A stretch of DNA of 64,000 nt from Sanguinoderma infundibulare (lineage: Eukaryota > Basidiomycota > Agaricomycetes > Polyporales > Polyporaceae). Location of the stretch: contig JAVLRN010000003.1 in the NCBI GenBank assembly GCA_032821775.1, positions 186,001 to 250,000 on the forward strand, in the 5' to 3' direction. The notes below the pieces were generated by a model, which worked only from the letters and a program-made list of their open reading frames with translations, made no database searches and was not told the DNA's origin. Position numbers and translations under genes: made by a program. Positions 12,991-24,425 of this stretch are shown here, piece after piece. How positions within the stretch are numbered: position 1 is the first letter of the stretch; every line of letters starts with the position of its first letter.

Positions 12991-13335
12991 AAGCATCACG
13001 CGATGGATCTTGAAGACGATGCAAAGTGTGCTTGACGTTCGTCCCCGGAAGTATGTCAGAATCTTCAAGTTCGCATGGTGGGAGCACCGCTGTTTTGGTA
13101 ATCGAAGCGCCCACGCTTATCGATCCTCCGCCGGCATCATCTTCAAAAGCCGTTGTGCTCTCTGTGCCACTTGCAGCTTCCTTGATTTAGAACAAAGTGA
13201 GCAATTAATTCTTTGGGTAATCATAGCAAGGTTCATATCACGCTTTGACCTTACCGTTCTATGTTTGCAGCCTTTGTTCTTCACCGCGAGGACTACCGTC
13301 CGAGTGGCACCGTGACGACTCATCCAAATTCACCA

Positions 13336-13404
13336 AGTAAGTCATGTTCCTGACGATTTGGGACTTCTATCAATCCATTGGATAAACAGGTCATTCGTTC
13401 ACAG
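13336..13404 (+). promoter_or_regulatory. leader intron ending exactly at the F-box start codon
   Basis: GTAAGTCATG ... TTCACAG, 69 bp, ends directly before the ATG of copy F4. The same donor-like GTAAGTCA occurs before F7 (41593) and a variant GTGACTCA before F1. Acceptor-like TTCGCAG, CTCGCAG or TTCCGCAG precedes the ATG in F3, F6 and F8. This supports a conserved 5'-UTR intron in the family and fixes the start codon. Confidence 0.5.
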
Positions 13405-14741
13405 ATGAATGGTCCCGCGCTCAACATCGATACGCTCTTGCTGAGCTTGTCCTTGGCGACTCCCTTGTCGAAGCTCGCCCTGATGTCGACCTGCAAGGTC
13501 CTGTACCGGGAAGGCGGGAAGATCTTCCTCAAGGACAGGCCCGTCGAAATCAACACCGAGCCACAGCTCGAGTCTTTTCTCCTCTTCATGCGCGCGGACG
13601 CGTTCTCCCGGACGCGTTGCTTGCGCTCACTCTCCCTCGGGCCCTCCCTCGGGGCCGGCTGGCCTGCTGATTCGCTCCTCAAACGGCTCACAGACATGTT
13701 CATCCACTTGAGACCTGTATCTCAGCTGAAGGTCCTGAAAATCCAGAATTTGGAGTGGCTTCTTGATGTACACGAGCCCTTGTCCAAGGCGATCTCGGAC
13801 CTCACCACGATCGAGAAACTCGATTTGGGGGAAGTCGGAAAGCACTCTCTCGGGATGCTGAAGCGGATGTCCTCCAAGCTCGTTCAAGTGGAGCTACAGT
13901 TGTGCACAGATACGTTGCCGATGAACAAGGCCGACGGGGACGTCATTCATCTCCTCCACAACTCCCAGCCTAGCCTTCGCGAGCTGACGCTGTACAGCGG
14001 CCGCGACACAGCCGGGGCTGCAGACGGTCCTCAGTATCCGCTCATGTACAATCTGACCGTCGAAGACTCGCGTACGCCCATCGCTTGGCACTACGTCCGT
14101 GCCTTTCCCAATCTCAAACGCTTTCATATCTTCGAGGCATGCGAATATGATTGGGCAGAGGACTACGCCGCATTCCGGGAGGAAAACATAGCCGGGCTGT
14201 GACAGCATGGTTTCCGCTGGCAATCGCTGGAGGAATACTCAGGGAGCATCTTGAACTTATGGCTCCTTGGCATATCGTGCCCCATTCGCGACCTCACGAT
14301 CGATAAGGACCAATACATCACACCGGACATGCTCCGAGACGTCCTGTCCAGTGCACGCCCCGCCAATCTCGGCATGATCATCTGCACGACCTCGATTTTC
14401 TTCTTAGATCTCGAACACCTGTTGGTCAGTACCCGCTTGACTCGAGAGTTTTTGCCCGCGCCGAACTAACACTATTCCAGAGCATCATCACCGAAATGCT
14501 GCGGTCCCTCTTAATTTCGGATTCATTTGACCTGTACATCGACTTCAGCGGGGTTGTGAGCCGGAGAAGGTTTGACGAGCATTTGGATCCGTTGCCCGCA
14601 GAGGTGTACGCGCAGGAGATGGATGTCGACGCGCTGTGCTCCACCATTCAGGACTCCCTCCCAGATGTGAAGACGATACGGGTTGCCTTGCAAGGGCATG
14701 AGACGCGAGGCCATGTGGTAGTTGAGGTGGGGAAGGCATAG
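13405..14741 (+). pseudogene. F-box-like/LRR-type copy F4, broken
   Basis: Same architecture as F1 and F3: exon 1 from 13405, intron 14425-14480 (GTCAGT ... TCCAG), last exon 14481-14741. Two lesions are visible. A TGA at 14200-14202 replaces the Arg codon of the family's GLREHG motif (here GL-stop-QHG), fitting CGA to TGA. After TTSIFF about 40 residues present in F1 and F3 (DPAFVAA ... LQAID) are missing without loss of frame. The remaining sequence stays in frame on both sides of the stop, including the last exon (SIITEMLRSLL ... HETRGHVVVE), so inactivation looks recent. Confidence 0.8.
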
Positions 14742-14874
14742 GGAAGACCAGAGTACGCCGATGATAGCGGCCGCTGTCTCGTTTCTGAAATTTACATCCT
14801 CCGTGAGTTCGAGTTTAATTTCACGCGTCGCTCCGTCCTGCAGCAACAATAGGTCGGCACAAGCATACCGCACA

Positions 14875-15110
14875 TACTTTGAATGGGCCTGCTTTTCGGA
14901 GCGAGATACGGTGCGCCCATAGAGTCACCCCCGGATGGAACGCCTCAGCCACCGCCGGGGCTTCAGCGATGTCTGACAACGATATCGCGGGAAAACTGGT
15001 GTGGAGCGGAGGACTCTTGGTCCCCTGAAGGATACCGGAGACCAGCGCGCGCGATCGAGAATCCTCTGCTCGTTCGGAGGCCGGCCGAACGTGAACCCCT
15101 GGCGCTCTTG
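14875..15110 (-). pseudogene. 2OG oxygenase relic (exon 6 region)
   Basis: Very decayed minus-strand piece. The segments PPNEQRILDR, SDIAEA and GVTLWAHRISL ... GPFK match exon 6 of the divergent oxygenase at 16651-18086. Sequence on either side (14760-14880 and 15110-15230) is continuous in the paralogous region at 9960-10170, so this relic interrupts an F-box 3' flank. Confidence 0.5.
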
Positions 15111-15589
15111 GACCATTCAGATGATTGCCTCCAACAACACGGGAAAATGCAGACACTCACATCGCGCGGTGATAAGAATAGTTTCTCCTGCGTAACAGAG
15201 CATCATGACACCCAAACGACACCTCACGATGCCACTACTGAGTTTGCTCCTTAGCGATCTGCTGGCTGTAGAAGCTGAGGACGTCGGCTTGTCGTACGCT
15301 CGCGCTATCCACACATATGTGACGAATAGATGTCCGAGGGAGGCCACGCGATGGCAGCGATTGTCGTCCTCGTCGAGTGATCGTCAGCATAACCGTAGTC
15401 TCGAAATTGTAGGTAGACAACAGCAGCATAGAGTCCGCAAATTCATCGCTGAGGAATCCATGATAATAATCCGAGAAAGACACACCACAGTCAGGCTCCG
15501 ACGCATGTCGATACGCGAAAGACATCCACCGCCAAAGCGTAGTTAATTTCGTTCATCGTGCACGAGTATGCATACACGTAATGGCTTCG

Positions 15590-16051
15590 GGATAGCAGGC
15601 GGTCAGTATCTGCGGTCCCCCGCCGGACCCTCGCACTGTCTAGGTCCTACAAACAACCGTCAGCCATTCGCACCGTACATGATGAAACAAAAGGCGTACG
15701 TTGTAATGAGTGGACCTAATCCTCCCAGTCAGCCACTCCGCCACCGTCATGCCAGGCTCGTACTTCCCCGGTGGTGCCTTTGCGACCGCCTCCGCGATCA
15801 TCACGCTCTTCTCTCCCTGGCGTCGAAGTTCGACGGTGCCGTTCGGACGCGTAAAATGCTTGATCCTTGGGAGGCGGGATACACGCACGAGAGTAGCCGT
15901 CAAGAATGCACGAAGATGAGGGAGGAAATTAGAGGGAGAGCGACTGACGATTGCCGGCCAGGCCAGAATGTCGTCCTTTGCTATGTTAATAGTCTCGGTA
16001 ACGTCGCGGGTGCTGTGCTCATGAATGAAAATAATTCCGGCGCATTTGTAA
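15590..16051 (-). pseudogene. 2OG oxygenase pseudogene with exon 3 fused to exon 6
   Basis: Reading leftward from the exon-3 acceptor at about 16052: YKCAGIIFIHEHSTRDVTE and NIAKDDILAWPAIV are normal exon-3 sequence. The frame then jumps to exon-6 sequence (FTRPNGTVELRRQGEKS ... KAPPGKYEPGMTVAEWL) and ends at a normal exon-6 donor near 15699. The exon-7 region survives in part at 15590-15645. The HxD...H metal site is lost, so no enzyme can be made. Sequence beyond the 5' end still resembles an oxygenase promoter (ATTTATATAC near 16170), but exons 1-2 are gone. Confidence 0.75.
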
Positions 16052-16489
16052 CTACAACAAAAGAGGAAGGTAGTGGACAAGTAGGGACGTCGTCTGGGAG
16101 TGGCGGGTATGATATCAAGGCACGTTATCGGCGTGGAGTTGAAGCACCCCTGCGACGTACCTGACAGATTTATATACCTCTACGACACAGTACCTCCGGG
16201 CGCTGTGATGCGTTGATCAATATAGGCACCAGGAGTCTCTTCAGCGCAGAGTTTGGTGGATACTTACGGTATGCTGGCAGCAGCAGTGGGCAATCGAGTA
16301 TGAATCTTACTGAATCGCACACAGGAAGCCGTGGCCGGCACTTTGGAACCTCGTTGTAGATGGCGCGGTAGATGAGGCGAGCCCCGTGCTGCCTCGTGGG
16401 TCATCCAGTGCCTTGTCATTCGTGGCAGCGTGCTCAATCTGCTCCATACTTCCCTGTCTCGGCGGTCTTGACTCTGCCCGGTGCCTACG

Positions 16490-16580
16490 CCCGACTGCCC
16501 TATGGTGCAGAGGATACGGACACGCTTTGGAGAACATCCAGGGACCAAATGCGATGTTGTGGTCGAGGTGAAGGCTCAAG
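16490..16580 (+). pseudogene. F-box-like relic, last codons only
   Basis: About 30 codons match the end of the F-box family: RIRTRFGEHPGTKCDVVVEV. The usual KA-stop has become KAQ (TAA to CAA). It lies 70 bp from the 3' end of the oxygenase at 16651-18086, tail to tail, exactly where a complete F-box gene sits next to other oxygenase copies (F8 with 48236-50218). Confidence 0.65.
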
Positions 16581-16650
16581 GCAGAGAGCATGTGAGGGAT
16601 ACAGAAAAGGTTTGCATCCAATGTCTCACGAACGTCGTCCCAATCGTATT

Positions 16651-18086
16651 TCAAATAGACACATCCTCCGTCCCCTTGAATCCAGCCTTGTACGTCTGGC
16701 CGTCCTGACAAGCACGGCACTCAGCACCACGCACCACGTCATCAAACAGCAGCCTCTCACAAGCACTCTACTCACCTTGAACCGGTTCGCCCTCGTAACG
16801 AGGATCCGGCGCGCGAGCCACTCTCCCGCAGTGACCCCCGTATCGAACTTGCTCGCAGGCGCCTTGGCCACCGCTTCGGCGATGGCGGCGCTCTTGTCGG
16901 CCAACGGGCGCATGGCGGCGTCGAAGCTCGGTCGCGTGAAGAAGACCAAGGACCAGCGCTCGAGCATCGCCTGCTCTTTCGGAGGCGGGCTGAAAGTTGA
17001 ACGCAGCGCTGTCAGACAGAAAGCATCGTCTTCGACGACGGAAAACTCACATCACGCGATGGATATTGGAGCGCATGATCCCGCCGCTGAATACGTTGAG
17101 GGCGTCTCCGACGTTGCATATCGCATGACCTTCGAGGGGCTGGACCACAATCGCTCGTGAGTGCGCGTTACGCTCAGCGAGCTCGACCGCAGGGAACATA
17201 CCTTGACATACTGCCACTCCTGCTCCCCGGATACGAGGACCTGCAGGCCTCCCAGTCGATTATGCAAAATAGTCTGGAACGATCCAATGTTAGCGGCAGA
17301 CAGCGTCGACGAGCTGAATGAAACGCACCAGAGATCCAAAGTCCGTATGTGGTGAAACGAACGTCTGGGCAGAGGGCGTAACGGCAGGCGGATTCCTGAT
17401 CAATCGCAGCGTGCTCCCACTCCGGTCCTCAGGCTTGCTGAAACTCGCGAGCGTGCCCTTTGGCAAGCCGAGCTTCTCGTCCATGGCGCTCAGGATCCGG
17501 AAGCTGACGTCCATCGACTTCCGGACGAACGGTCGGACGGTCGAGTCCATGCTTTCGCCGACAGTGACCGGATAGTCTTGGTGGACTTTGACGGGATAGG
17601 CAAGGACATCGTCTTGGGAGACGTCCATGGACTCGGTCGTGTCCTTCGTGCCCTTCTCGTCGATGATGGTGTCGCCGATGGACTTGTACCTGAACGTGCG
17701 CACAGCCGTCAACATTCGCCCCTACGGGGAGGTGAGAATAGGAATGCAGTCACCCGAAAGAACTCGAATCCTGCTGGTAGCGGTACGGCATCTTCTCTTC
17801 AGGAGGGAGCGCGAACGTTCGCGCGCCGAGATCGAACATCGCGTCGACTTCGTGGTCGAGACCGTGGTGTTTCAAGCTACGGATCCAACACCAGTTACCA
17901 ATCACGACAAGGGGACACGAAGTACGAAGTGACGACTTACTACCAAAAGCCTAGTTCGGTGGCCGCCTTCCACAACCGGTCGATCTCCACCTCGTCTCCG
18001 GCCTTGATCAAAGCATAGTCGATGACGAGAAGGGGATGTGTCGGCACATCATCGGGGAACGTCGGGAACTTCGTAGGACCAGGCAT
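16651..18086 (-). CDS. 2OG-Fe(II) oxygenase, isopenicillin-N-synthase-like, divergent copy D-E
   Basis: Seven coding exons on the minus strand: 18086-17941, 17876-17754, 17689-17329, 17273-17202, 17139-17051, 16989-16776 and 16704-16651. They splice to 352 residues with every junction in phase with the other four copies. The N-terminal non-haem dioxygenase domain covers exons 1-3. The double-stranded beta-helix core carries HTD (H204, D206), SNIHRV (H261) and ERWS (R275, S277) for iron and 2-oxoglutarate. No signal peptide is visible, so it is probably cytosolic; the substrate cannot be inferred. It is the outlier of the set: exon 2 is one codon longer, the Gly-rich loop reads VSGEQEW, and the last exon is shorter and unrelated in sequence. 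Family alternatives include fungal secondary-metabolite oxygenases and gibberellin-oxidase-like enzymes. Confidence 0.85.
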
Positions 18087-19603
18087 GTGCCGTATGCGCG
18101 TGGACGTGGATTGTTGGCGGAGTATGTTGGGGCTCCGAAGGGATGACATACGCTTATAAGCGCAGACACCAGGGCGTGAAAGCGAAATGATGAGCGGGAG
18201 GCTGACTCTCCGGAACTAGTTGTATCGGGGCGGTGACGTCACATCTTCGAGGCGGACTTGGATGCTGTGCTCCGAATGAACGATGTATGCGGGGCTTCTA
18301 TCCGACGCAATGCATCCATCTACACCGGTTTGAAGGCGCCTAACAGTGAGTCGTTAATTCCACCCTCCGCACGGTCGAAAATCCGGTAGAAAGACGTACT
18401 ATTGATACCGTATCTAGAGATCGGTTGCAAGATTCCGAGGAGAAGCGGACCTTGAAGATCCCCTAGCACCGACGATTGTACTCCTCCGACTACCGTGGCG
18501 CTCGAGCGTAGCTCTCGCGCGGCGTAAAACCCACGTACAACCTTAAATGCTGTAGCGCTTCTTCCAGTGGCCGTGCAACTACCTTTCAACATTGTTCCGC
18601 AGCCACAAAGACCGGTGCGTGAAGGCGTCCACGAGGGACATCGCCAGGCAAATCCTTACGTCTGCATTCGCGGGCCGCCGGGTATCGTCATCTACTGACA
18701 AAGCTTAGAGTCATTACCACAAGAGTATACGTAGCACAGTTCGCACCTGGGTCTGATTACAATCGAACGCTGGCCGGGGGCCAGACGAGCCCATGCTCCG
18801 AGTCCGGATATCTGTATGTTCAAAGTTCGATCCTCATCCGACTCTTCCATTCCCTCCGCCTGGTTCTCGTCAAGTGCTTCTTAGACAGCCACTCAGAGCG
18901 CGACGACGCGATCGGTCGCCGGAGCGACTAATTGACGCGGCGCTCCGCTCCAAAAGCGCACGCTGTGGCACTGACCACCATCCGAACGCCGATCGACGCC
19001 TTCATCAGCGGCGTACGGAGGGGGGGAGGAAGGATAGTGGATCGGAGGATGCGAAGCGCCAGGCGTGTTTGATGCTCGAACGGAAGATGCTACCTTGTTC
19101 ACCGTGACGCCGATGGTACGATTTGGCAGAGATTGGCCCTGGGATAGGCTGTGGCGCGCTGAAATATGCCTGCGAAGCGATGAAACGGGATCGTCAACGC
19201 ATGGGTGCACACGTACCATTTAGTGGTGCCTAGACGGAGGGCAATGGCTCGAGTGCAACGGCAACCGGAACATTGATATGCACGGATACACCTTGCGATG
19301 CATGCGCGATGTTCCTCCTCAGAGAACCTGAGTGGTGTTACGAACGGTGCACTCGTTTTTCCATTGTCAGCACACTGTAGCCTCGTATATGTGGGTACCG
19401 CCGTCAGCATAGGGGACGCGCGATATGAGGAGAGATGCTGACCCAAAGGACTGCAACACGCGTAGACAGATATGACGTGCGGCTCGAGAAGGATCAGACA
19501 TAAATCGCGCGACATACACACCACGTAGTCCTCCGTCAAAGCACAATCGACAACATTCACAGCCCATAACGAGTACTCGCAGTGATTTCGAAACAACGGG
19601 TCG
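18087..19603. other. intergenic, oxygenase promoter and unassigned sequence
   Basis: TTATAA at about 18152-18157 lies some 65 bp before the oxygenase start at 18086 and can serve as its TATA box. The remaining 1.4 kb to the end of the next oxygenase contains only scattered short frames, and I find none of the families of this window in it. Confidence 0.45.
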
Positions 19604-21028
19604 TCAAGCATACCCCAGGCCGGGGATGACAGTATCTTCGGTCCCTCGCCTAACCTTCTTATTCTCCGGATCCTGCAGACAACCGTCAGCCACCCATGCC
19701 GTCCACTCGGCCACGATGAAATGCGTACATTGTAATGAGCACCCCGCTGCGACCGAACCCGCCTAGCCAGCCATTGCGCCGCCGTCACCCCGGGCTCGTA
19801 CTTGCCCGGCGGCGCCTTCAAGACCGCCTCCGCGACCTTCGCGCTCTTCTCCGCCTGGTGCCTGAGTTCGACCGTGTCGTTTGGGCGGGTGAAGAAGACC
19901 AGGGACCAGCGTTCATACTGGGCTTGGTCCTTGGGAGGCGGGCTGCACGCACGCAGGAGCGAAGTTGAGCCAACACGACAGGGGAGGAACTTGGAGAGAG
20001 AGCGACTGACATGACGCGATGGATGTTGGAGCGGAAGATGCCGCCGCTGAAGATGTTGAGGGCATCGCCGACGTTGCAGATGGCATGTCCTGGGAGTGGC
20101 TATATGCTCACCATAAACACGCGCACGCGGCGTTCGCTCGTAAACGACAATTTACCCTCACGTAGAGCCACTTGTCGGACCCCGGCGGGAGGACTTGAAG
20201 GCCTCCGAGACGGTTGTGGAGGAACGACTAACGGTCGGGATGAGAAGAGCACTTTCGCGAGGCCAGAGTACTGCTTCGTGGAACTCACTAGAGACCCATA
20301 ATCCGTGTGCGCCGTCAAGAACAGCTTCTCCTCGGGCACAGGGTGCGGCGGGGCGCGGATGACGCGCGCGATGCACCCGCTGTGCTCATGCGCCTTGTGG
20401 AACTCCGCGAGCGTTCCCTTCGGAAGCCCGAGCTTGTCATTCAGGACGTCGATGAGGAAGTGGTTGATCGCGAGTGACTTCTCGACGAACGGCTTGATGG
20501 TCTGCATGTATGCGTTCACCGTCGAGGGGTAGGTGCGACGCGCGACTGCCGGCCAGGCCAGGGCGTCGTCCTTTGCGACGTTGATGAACTCGGTAACGTC
20601 GCGGGTGCCGTGTTCATCCATGATCTGCGCTCCTGCGCATTTGTATCTAGAGGAACGGCTTGTGGGGATAATGATGGGACGGTGGTATGGAAGACTCACC
20701 CGAACGAAACGCCATGATCTCCCAGCTCAAACTTGAGCTTCTCCTCGAGGGGCAGAGCCATCGTCTCGCGCCCCATCTCGAACATGTTGTCGATCTCGTC
20801 TACGCCATGGTTCTTGAGGCTAGCGGACGTTGTAGTTCGTTTGTCGGCAGTCGCAAAGAGGGTGAAAAGATGAGATACGCACTACCAGAATCCCAACTCC
20901 GTCGCAGCCTTCCAAAGCTTGTCGACCTCATCCTCATCGCCTACCTTCACCAGCTGGTAGTCAATAACGAGGAGCGGGCAGGTCGGGATGTCGTCTGGGA
21001 ATGGGGGGTATGTCGTCAGTCCAGGCAT
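19604..21028 (-). CDS. 2OG-Fe(II) oxygenase, isopenicillin-N-synthase-like, copy D-D
   Basis: Exons on the minus strand: 21028-20883, 20819-20700, 20646-20289, 20227-20156, 20099-20011, 19942-19729 and 19672-19604; 355 residues. Exon 1 encodes the family opening MPGLTTYPPFPDD. Metal ligands are H202 and D204 (TAHTDYGSL) and H259 (NIHRV); R273 and S275 (ERWS) match the 2OG-binding RxS. One residue is missing near residue 120 relative to its siblings, without harm to frame. The exon-4 end codes VR rather than VK next to a normal GTAAAT donor. It is head-to-head with F-box copy F5 across 620 bp and begins the 19.6-29.0 kb cassette. Confidence 0.87.
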
Positions 21029-21084
21029 GTTGTGCGAGTCAGCGTGGGGTTGAAGCACCATTGCGACGTACCGCGACAGACAGA

Positions 21085-21092
21085 TTTATATA
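21085..21092 (-). promoter_or_regulatory. TATA box of oxygenase D-D
   Basis: Read on the minus strand the site is TATATAAA, about 57 bp before the start at 21028. Equivalent sequence occurs before D-C (TATATAA, 30303-30309) and before the oxygenase pseudogene at 15590-16051, within a conserved upstream block (CTGACTTCAGAGTTTGG in this copy). Confidence 0.55.
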
Positions 21093-21649
21093 CGTAACAC
21101 CCCACGGCTCTCCGAGCGGCGAGCTAATCTCAGCGCTAGGAGTCTCCTGACTTCAGAGTTTGGCCACCTCCCACTGGCGATTGACGATGCCGCGGCAGCA
21201 TTGGGCACTGGGGTTTGACTCCAATAACACTGCTTACAGTAACATTGAAGCTGGGGTCGAAAATTGGGCTAATAATATGTTCCGGAGTAGTTGATGCAGA
21301 GGCAGGTCGAAGGAATGCCAGACGAGCGAGAGGTTGCGTCAGAGAGAAGGTGGATGATGCAGCCTGAGAAGTCTATCGGCACCAGACGCGGGCGGCAACG
21401 TGAGTGTGGTGAACGCGCTGGCAAGCGCCATCTGCCACTCTGGTCAACACCTTCAAGTACTCCAGCCTCGGCAAGTCTCCATCCTTTCATACTAACCATC
21501 GAATGCTTGTTGACGGCGGGCTTTGTTGCAGACTGGCATTCCGAAACAGTGACGAATACACTTAACTCGTATCCAGTGAGGCACTCCTCCAGGGCACTCC
21601 TACTCGGGGCTCAATCAATTCCTCGACTGAGTAGCCCACTTGTTCACAG

Positions 21650-23119
21650 ATGAATGAGCCAACACTCAACATCGACGCGCTGTTGAAGATCTTGTCCTTA
21701 GCGGCGGATTCGTCGACCAAGCTGGCCCTGATGTCGACTTGCCGGGAGCTCCACCGGGAAGGCGGAAAGTCATTCCTCAAGGACTAACGCGTTCACATCA
21801 ACACTTCCTGGAAGCTGCTGTCCTTTTTCGAGTTCATGATTGCAGACGGGTGCTCTCGGATGTGTTGCCTGCGCCACCTCTCCCTCGATTTCTTCCTCAG
21901 CATGGACTCTCCGGCGGTCTTCGTACTGCTCGAGAGTGTGTTCATCGGCCTGAGCGTGGTCTCTCAGCTCGAGACCTTGCACATCAGGAATTTGGAAGCA
22001 CTTCTGTCCGCACACCATCCCTTGTCCAAGGCGATCTCGGCGTTCACAAGTGTCAAGGAGATTCGTTTCTCCCTCATTGGAGAACACTCGGTCGAGATGC
22101 TCAAATCGATGGGCTCAAAGGTCGAAAACGCGCGCATTGACATACAGTCCGGTGCGCTTGTGGTCGGCGGCTTGGAGCGCCGTGACAACTCCAACGAGGA
22201 CGTCATCCATCTCCTCCGCCAATCTACCGCTCATCTCCGCGAGCTGTATATCGCCGACGACATTGTCCCTGAAGACATCGAAAATGGTCCCCAGTATCCT
22301 TGCATGCGCACCCTAACCCTCGTGCCGTATCCCGATTCTCCTGTGACCTCGTACTATGTTCGTACGTTCCCCAACCTCCAGGAACTGAAGATTTCAGGAC
22401 AGTATGACGAGGTCACGATAAACGGATGGCCAGCGTTCCAAGACAGCAACCTATCCCAGTTGCGTCAGCACGGCTCCTGGGCGTCGCTGGACCTATTCGA
22501 CCATCACGATGCTGTGGAATGTCGGGCTCTCGTGTCCGATCCGCCACCTTCGACTCAGCGACGAATGCGTGTACACTCCGGACATGCTCCGCGACGTCCT
22601 GTGGGGCGCATGTCCTGCCGTTCTGGAGGTCCGCTTTCGATCCCTCGCGCGCTTCCTCGAGCCCGCGTTCGCCGCTGCATTCGCGCGGTCATGCGCACCC
22701 GGCTTCAGGGAGCTCATTCTGACACTCGACGTGACCGACATCGGGTTCGGTGAGCTGGCTCTGCAAGGCGTTGGTCTGGGAGAAGTTTTGGTGCGCGTCA
22801 TCCCCAATCCCTGTGTCACCAGTGCGGAGCTCTCAGCTGACAGCTTTTGAAGGCCAATGTTGCGAACACCCTGCGCTCTTTCAGCGTGCACGATCGTCTG
22901 TTGCTGTGCATGGACTTCGGCGGCGCGCACAACCATGACGACGACGATTATGGTCTCTACGACCATGGCCTATGTCCCGCAGAGGAGGATGCCGACGGGA
23001 TGGACCTGGACGCTGAGTGCTCGGCCCTCCGCAATGCAGTGCCTTCTGTGAAGAAAATGCAGTTGATCCTGCGAGGACACCAGACGCGAGGGACTTTTAC
23101 AGTCGAGCGGGAAGCGTAG
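21650..23119 (+). pseudogene. F-box-like/LRR-type copy F5, broken
   Basis: ATG at 21650 follows TTCACAG as in its relatives. TAA at 21785-21787 (FLKD-stop-RVHIN) interrupts the F-box-like region and the frame continues unchanged beyond it. Near 22499 five bases (GGGCA in copy F9) are missing between CTATTCGA and CCATCACGATG, which shifts the frame before MLWNVGLSCPIRHL. Intron 22791-22852 and the last exon 22853-23119 (ANVANTLRSFSV ... HQTRGTFTVERE) look normal. It is closest to the intact copy F10, its mirror-image partner. In the cassette it stands between oxygenase D-D and the M-A gene at 24426. Confidence 0.82.
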
Positions 23120-24425
23120 GGTAGTACTAGTAAACGAAGCAGCCAGCGGCGAGGCCGGCGAAAAGCCGTGTTCAACAATCGCTCAGGCCCGTATTAGACA
23201 TTACTCAAGAGTTTTTGTAGAGGATCGACACGGCGCCCATTAAGCGTTTGTCAGAAGGAATTTTAGTGAGTACAGACCATGCATCACCGAGCATTCGGCT
23301 GTAGCTCAGATCATTGCTCGTCGTAGAGATCAATACCTCGGGGGAATAGGCCAGGGCGACACCTCGCCGTCAGCTGGACTTGCGTCGCATACGTCATGAT
23401 CGGACGCCTGGAGGCTGGGATGCAGATTGCAGCTGATGGTCGGGAAGTAGTCTCAGTCTGGGTGAGGACCTGCTGAGTCCGTGTCCCTCTTCGCTTCGGA
23501 ACCCCTTGTGACGTGTGACCCGCCGAAATGAATTTAACAGTACAGTACCTCTCTGGGACGGCCCGACCGAAAACGGGCGTGCAGTGGTGCACGTCTCTGC
23601 GAAATTGGTACAAGAGGGCGCGACAGTTGACGGAGAAGAGCAGCGCGGATTTTTACACTCCCACTGCTTGTCGACGTGACCGTGGAACCTGTGACAAGAG
23701 GCGACCTCGTATGCTCACATTGGTATCGCGGGGTTATCATGAACCCGTTCTAAACACGCTGTAAACTTTACATAAGTATTCGTACATGTTGAATTCCTGT
23801 CAAGTCATACGAGCACTACAACCCTCACTATGTGATGGACGATGGCTTAGCCCGCCGCATGGGAGGTTCCGTTGCGCCCCGGCAATGGCCGTTGTCGCAG
23901 GCCTGCAAGCGCCAGTCGTCAATAGGACGTTGTCGGAAGCACCTTCCTCGACCCAAACCCCCATCCTGTCCCGCTGACCACGAACCCGCCATGCAGGCAA
24001 ACCCCGGTATACTCGATATAGCTCTAATCAGGTATTCGAGGGAAAGAATGTGAGTGCAAGCCTCCCGTAATCGAGATTCGAGCCGCCACGCTCAGATACC
24101 TTGCTCGTCGCAGAACCGATCTCGTCGCGATCAGAATTTGAAGGTAATAGTCCATGCGGACATCGTCTGCGCGCGCCTCATGGTCAGGCCGACTTCGGTC
24201 GCATACGTCACGATCTAGAATCTGGAGGTTGGGGCGCAGATTGCGACTGATGGTCAGCCTCTGGTCGGAGAGTACTTCAAGTCGGCGACGCGCTGTCTCT
24301 GGTCTCTCCTCAGGTTCGTCCCGCTCTTCCATCTTCCCCGTACTTCCTCCTTTACCGCCTTCCCTCGTACTTCCTCCTCTTCCGCCTCTTCAACCAACGT
24401 TCGCCACCACTCGTTTGACTGTACG
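23120..24425. other. intergenic with relic of an M-A leader
   Basis: No gene is supported. A stretch near 23370-23470 (GCATACGTCATGAT, GCAGATTGCAGCTGATGGTC) repeats the leader of the M-A gene that begins at 24426, where the same words occur near 24195-24260, so an earlier M-A copy or leader was here. From about 23870 on, the sequence matches the reverse complement of 58120-58330 (shared ATACCTTCCTCGACCC-type word), which marks one end of the long inverted duplication. Confidence 0.5.
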
